Origin: Paraburkholderia madseniana
GTDB lineage: Bacteria; Pseudomonadota; Gammaproteobacteria; Burkholderiales; Burkholderiaceae
Length of the DNA: 64,000 nucleotides
Reading direction: 5' to 3'
Assembly: GCF_009690905.1 (NCBI RefSeq)
Contig: NZ_VOSW01000035.1
Coordinates: forward strand, 24,722-88,721
Position 1 is the first letter of the stretch; every line of letters starts with the position of its first letter. The position numbers were made by a program, and so were the translations under genes. This document shows, piece after piece, positions 61,946 to 64,000 of this stretch. A model generated the notes under the pieces. The model saw only the letters and a list, made by a program, of their open reading frames with translations, was not told the DNA's origin and made no database searches.

Positions 61946-62497
61946 ATGACCGACCTCGCGTCACCGACTCAACCCGCCGCGCCCTCAGGCGCTGACACCA
62001 TCGATACCATCGACGCCCTCGCCGGCCTGCAAGCCGGCAGCCCGCTCGCCGCGATCCGCCATGCCCGCGACAAAGTCGCGCTGCACACGCAACGCAGCGA
62101 AGACGCGTTGTTCGATCCGGCGTTGCCCGACCTGTCGCTGCAGGAACGTTTGTTTGCCGCGTGGTATGCCGCGCGCCTCTCGCTGGCCGACGACCTCGCC
62201 GATGCCTACACGGCGAAGCTCATCGCCACTGGCGCACAGCCGACCACGCTCGATGCAATCGAAGCGGGCACACTCGACACCACCACCGACGCTCGCCTGA
62301 TCGCGATCCTCTCGCACGTCAAGCTGCTGACGATCAAGCCAGTCGAAGCACGCCCCGAGCATCTGCAAACGCTGCAGCAGGCCGGCATCACGACACGCGG
62401 CATTGTCGCTTTATCGCAGCTAATTGCGTTCGTCACTTATCAATTGCGCGTGGTAGCGGGCCTGAAGGCATTGCGCGCCGCACAGGAGGCCGCATGA
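61946..62497 (+). CDS. CMD-domain protein without catalytic cysteines (Avi_7170-like)
   Basis: A 183-residue carboxymuconolactone-decarboxylase-fold protein. Middle part L-Q-E-R-L-F-A-A-W-Y-A-A-R-L near 66-79, later G-I-T-T-R-G-I-V-A-L-S-Q-L near 149-161. It contains no cysteine at all, so it cannot perform AhpD-type redox chemistry. It precedes the cysteine-containing peroxidase with a 4-base overlap. From memory, this pair corresponds to the Avi_7170/Avi_7169 family pair. It may be a partner or structural subunit. Confidence 0.78.
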   Translation: MTDLASPTQPAAPSGADTIDTIDALAGLQAGSPLAAIRHARDKVALHTQRSEDALFDPALPDLSLQERLFAAWYAARLSLADDLADAYTAKLIATGAQPTTLDAIEAGTLDTTTDARLIAILSHVKLLTIKPVEARPEHLQTLQQAGITTRGIVALSQLIAFVTYQLRVVAGLKALRAAQEAA

Positions 62498-63105
62498 GTC
62501 AGGCGAACACCAGTGCATTGCCGGTTGATCCGCTCAACGGCTTCACCTTCGATACCCTCGGCTGGCGCGCATGGCTCGACACGGTCAGCCTCGCCGGCGC
62601 CACACTGGAGCAGATCGCCGTGCTCGAAGAGAGCCATCCGCACGCCAGGACCTCCGACTACTATCTGCTGCTGGTCCAACAGGCGGAAATTCTGCGGCAG
62701 CGCTCGGGGGTCTTCAACGCGATCATGTATGCGCCAGGCGGCCTGCCGCGCGCCGAGCGTGAACTCGCCAGCACCGTCGTGTCGCGCGTGAACGGCTGCG
62801 TGTATTGCGCTTCGGTGCATGCACAACGATTCGGCCAACTCGCGAGGCGGACCGATGCGATCGAACAGGTTTTTGAAGACCCGTCGAGCGCAGGCACCAC
62901 CGAGCGCGAGCGCGCGATCATCCGGTACGCAATCGAACTGACTGACCACCCTGAAGGCGTCGACGCCGACGCCATCAAGCGGCTCGAAGCAAATGGCCTG
63001 ACGCACGCGGAGATTCTCGACCTGACTCACGCTATCGCGATCTTCGCGTGGGCCAACCGGCTGATGCTCACGCTTGGAGAACCGGTGTTTCCGCATGCCG
63101 AATAG
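62494..63105 (+). CDS. AhpD-like alkylhydroperoxidase/peroxidase (Avi_7169-like)
   Basis: A 203-residue AhpD-fold enzyme with the redox motif C102-V-Y-C105-x3-H109, plus E/R/H helix features (E-R-E-L-A-S-T-V-V-S before it). It should reduce peroxides or take part in a redox relay. The start at 62494 (MSQANTSALP) is 4 bases inside the end of the preceding gene, with AGGAGG 7 bases upstream. It closes the LysR-monooxygenase-CMD operon, and may clear peroxide made by uncoupled flavin catalysis. Confidence 0.9.
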   Translation: MSQANTSALPVDPLNGFTFDTLGWRAWLDTVSLAGATLEQIAVLEESHPHARTSDYYLLLVQQAEILRQRSGVFNAIMYAPGGLPRAERELASTVVSRVNGCVYCASVHAQRFGQLARRTDAIEQVFEDPSSAGTTERERAIIRYAIELTDHPEGVDADAIKRLEANGLTHAEILDLTHAIAIFAWANRLMLTLGEPVFPHAE

Positions 63106-63160
63106 GCCACCGGCCGCATTGCGGTATCCTCACGGGCTCGTTCAGAAGGAGGATGGATTC

Positions 63161-63454
63161 ATGAAGTTTTCGATTTGCGTGGCGGTTGCCGCCCTGACGC
63201 TGTCCGCCACCGCGTACGCGCAAACCTCGCAAACCTTTCGCTTCGGCGAAGGCCAGACCTCGCTGCCGTCCGGCAATGCCCATCCGGCACCCGCACCTGG
63301 CACGCAGGCCCAACAGCTGCAACCGATGCAGGCCCAGCCGCAACCGCAACCCGCGGAACAGGCTCCGGCCAAGGCCAAGCCGAAGCACAAGGCGAAGCAT
63401 CACCGACATCATCGCGGGCATGTGACGCAGCCGGACACGTACTCGCATAGCTGA
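63161..63454 (+). CDS. Small exported Gln/Pro-rich protein with basic His/Lys tail
   Basis: A 97-residue protein with a signal peptide (1-21, SATAYAQ) and AAGGAGG upstream of the ATG. The mature part has Q-x-F-R-F-G-E-G near 26-33, then repeated P-Q/A-P-A-Q, and a very basic K-H-K-A-K-H-H-R-H-H-R tail. The tail could bind metal ions or anionic surface polymer. No family recognised. Confidence 0.75.
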   Translation: MKFSICVAVAALTLSATAYAQTSQTFRFGEGQTSLPSGNAHPAPAPGTQAQQLQPMQAQPQPQPAEQAPAKAKPKHKAKHHRHHRGHVTQPDTYSHS

Positions 63455-63499
63455 TCGGCGAAACGCATGCCGCGCGCACGCGTCTTTGCGACGAAAATC

Positions 63500-63536
63500 C
63501 GTAGCGCCCGGCGCAGCCGCGTGGCCGGGCGCTACG
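63500..63536. other. 13-bp-stem hairpin, no U-tract
   Basis: CGTAGCGCCCGGC / GCCGGGCGCTACG with an 11-base loop. Strong hairpin 45 bp after the small exported protein gene, but without a T-run. May act as a terminator or RNA stabiliser. Confidence 0.4.
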
Positions 63537-63681
63537 TGCCGTACCTCGCTCGCACCGGTCACCTATGCATCCGCGGATACTGCCTATAAATCGCGGCGAT
63601 TTTTGACTCGCTTCAAATTCTCGCCCGCGGCGGGCATAGTGAAACGTATCCTCAGACCCACCGGCCACGACAGGACCACGT

Positions 63682-64000
63682 ATGAGCACCACCCGCCCCG
63701 CGCCCTCCTCGCCCCATTCAGCCGACTCCACTGCCACGCCGCTGTCCACCGCGCCCTTGATCCGCGATGCCACCGAAGCCGATCTGCCCGCGATCCAGGC
63801 GATCTACGCGCACCATGTACTGACCGGCGTCGCTTCGTTCGAAGAAATTCCGCCGTCCGTGGACGACCTGCGTACACGGCTCGCGTCGGTGCGCAGTCAC
63901 GGGCTGCCGTATATGGTGGCCGAGATCGACGGCGAAGTCGCCGGTTATTGTTACGCGACGCCGTACCGGCCGCGCGCCGCCTATCGCAACACGATCGAAG
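63682..64000 (+). CDS. GNAT-family acetyltransferase, N-terminal part (cut by window edge)
   Basis: The first 106 residues of an acetyltransferase; the rest lies outside the window. A Ser/Pro-rich start (about 1-25) is followed by I-R-D-A-T-E-A-D-L-P-A-I-Q-A-I-Y-A-H-H-V near 27-46, F-E-E-I-P-P, and E-V-A-G-Y-C-Y-A-T-P-Y-R near 85-96. This is the start pattern of phosphinothricin/methionine sulfoximine acetyltransferases. The acetyl-CoA site is not reached. Confidence 0.85.
   Translation, partial: MSTTRPAPSSPHSADSTATPLSTAPLIRDATEADLPAIQAIYAHHVLTGVASFEEIPPSVDDLRTRLASVRSHGLPYMVAEIDGEVAGYCYATPYRPRAAYRNTIE

Overview
The window is high-GC DNA from a beta-proteobacterium. The type VI gene set, the gene neighbourhoods and the G/C-ending codon use point to Burkholderiaceae, most likely a Paraburkholderia-type organism. 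This is inferred from gene content; no rRNA or other phylogenetic marker is present. About 57 protein genes are supported, two of them cut by the window ends. I saw no tRNA, rRNA, CRISPR array or transposase.

Layout. (1) 1-3.2 kb: a metal/redox-type two-component system (kinase cut by the left edge) faces a periplasmic DUF5666-like protein, a membrane cytochrome b and a Tat-exported molybdopterin oxidoreductase, with a Cus/cop-type box between them. (2) 3.2-7.4 kb: an AraC regulator divergent from a zinc alcohol dehydrogenase, then a large inverted repeat (two ~221 bp arms around a 304 bp loop) and a LysR regulator. (3) 7.4-29.9 kb: a type VI secretion locus with every core gene except vgrG. 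One arm runs tssM-tagF-ompA on the plus strand; the main block tagM-like-tssBCDEFGHA runs on the minus strand; tssJKL diverges from it. A TagX-like peptidase and an Ala/Ser-rich membrane protein lie at the left edge. (4) 30-33.8 kb: zwf, an ornithine-cyclodeaminase-family enzyme, a small Cys-rich exported protein and a C39-like protein. (5) 33.9-35.6 kb: a hipBA toxin-antitoxin operon behind five operators on an exact 26-bp pitch. (6) 35.6-39.3 kb: an HTH-receiver protein convergent with a hybrid histidine kinase, whose gene overlaps that of an exported molybdopterin-fold protein without the metal-ligand Cys. (7) 39.5-48 kb: a phosphoribosyltransferase-HAD fusion, a NERD-helicase, a glutathione transferase, Zur, a stand-alone receiver, an RraA-like protein and a TetR/DHA2 efflux pair. 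(8) 48-54.3 kb: a zinc-ribbon membrane protein followed by an orphan TAXI binding protein, a MocR/EamA divergent pair and an RpiR regulator. (9) 54.4-63.1 kb: a Liv-type ABC importer with fused permease, divergent from a LysR-flavin monooxygenase-CMD-peroxidase operon. The window ends with a small exported protein and the start of a GNAT acetyltransferase.

How it works together. The type Vi locus (type VI) should make a complete baseplate-sheath-membrane machine whose spike (VgrG/PAAR) and effectors are encoded elsewhere. TssL lacks a peptidoglycan-binding domain, and the separate OmpA-like protein beside tssM probably supplies it. The 54-63 kb block looks like one uptake-and-oxidation pathway for an unidentified organic compound. 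The most striking non-coding signals are the 26-bp-phased hipBA operator array, the large inverted repeat flanked by opposite strand-composition skews, the Cus-type box at 1.0 kb and the phased GTAC sites in front of the MocR gene.
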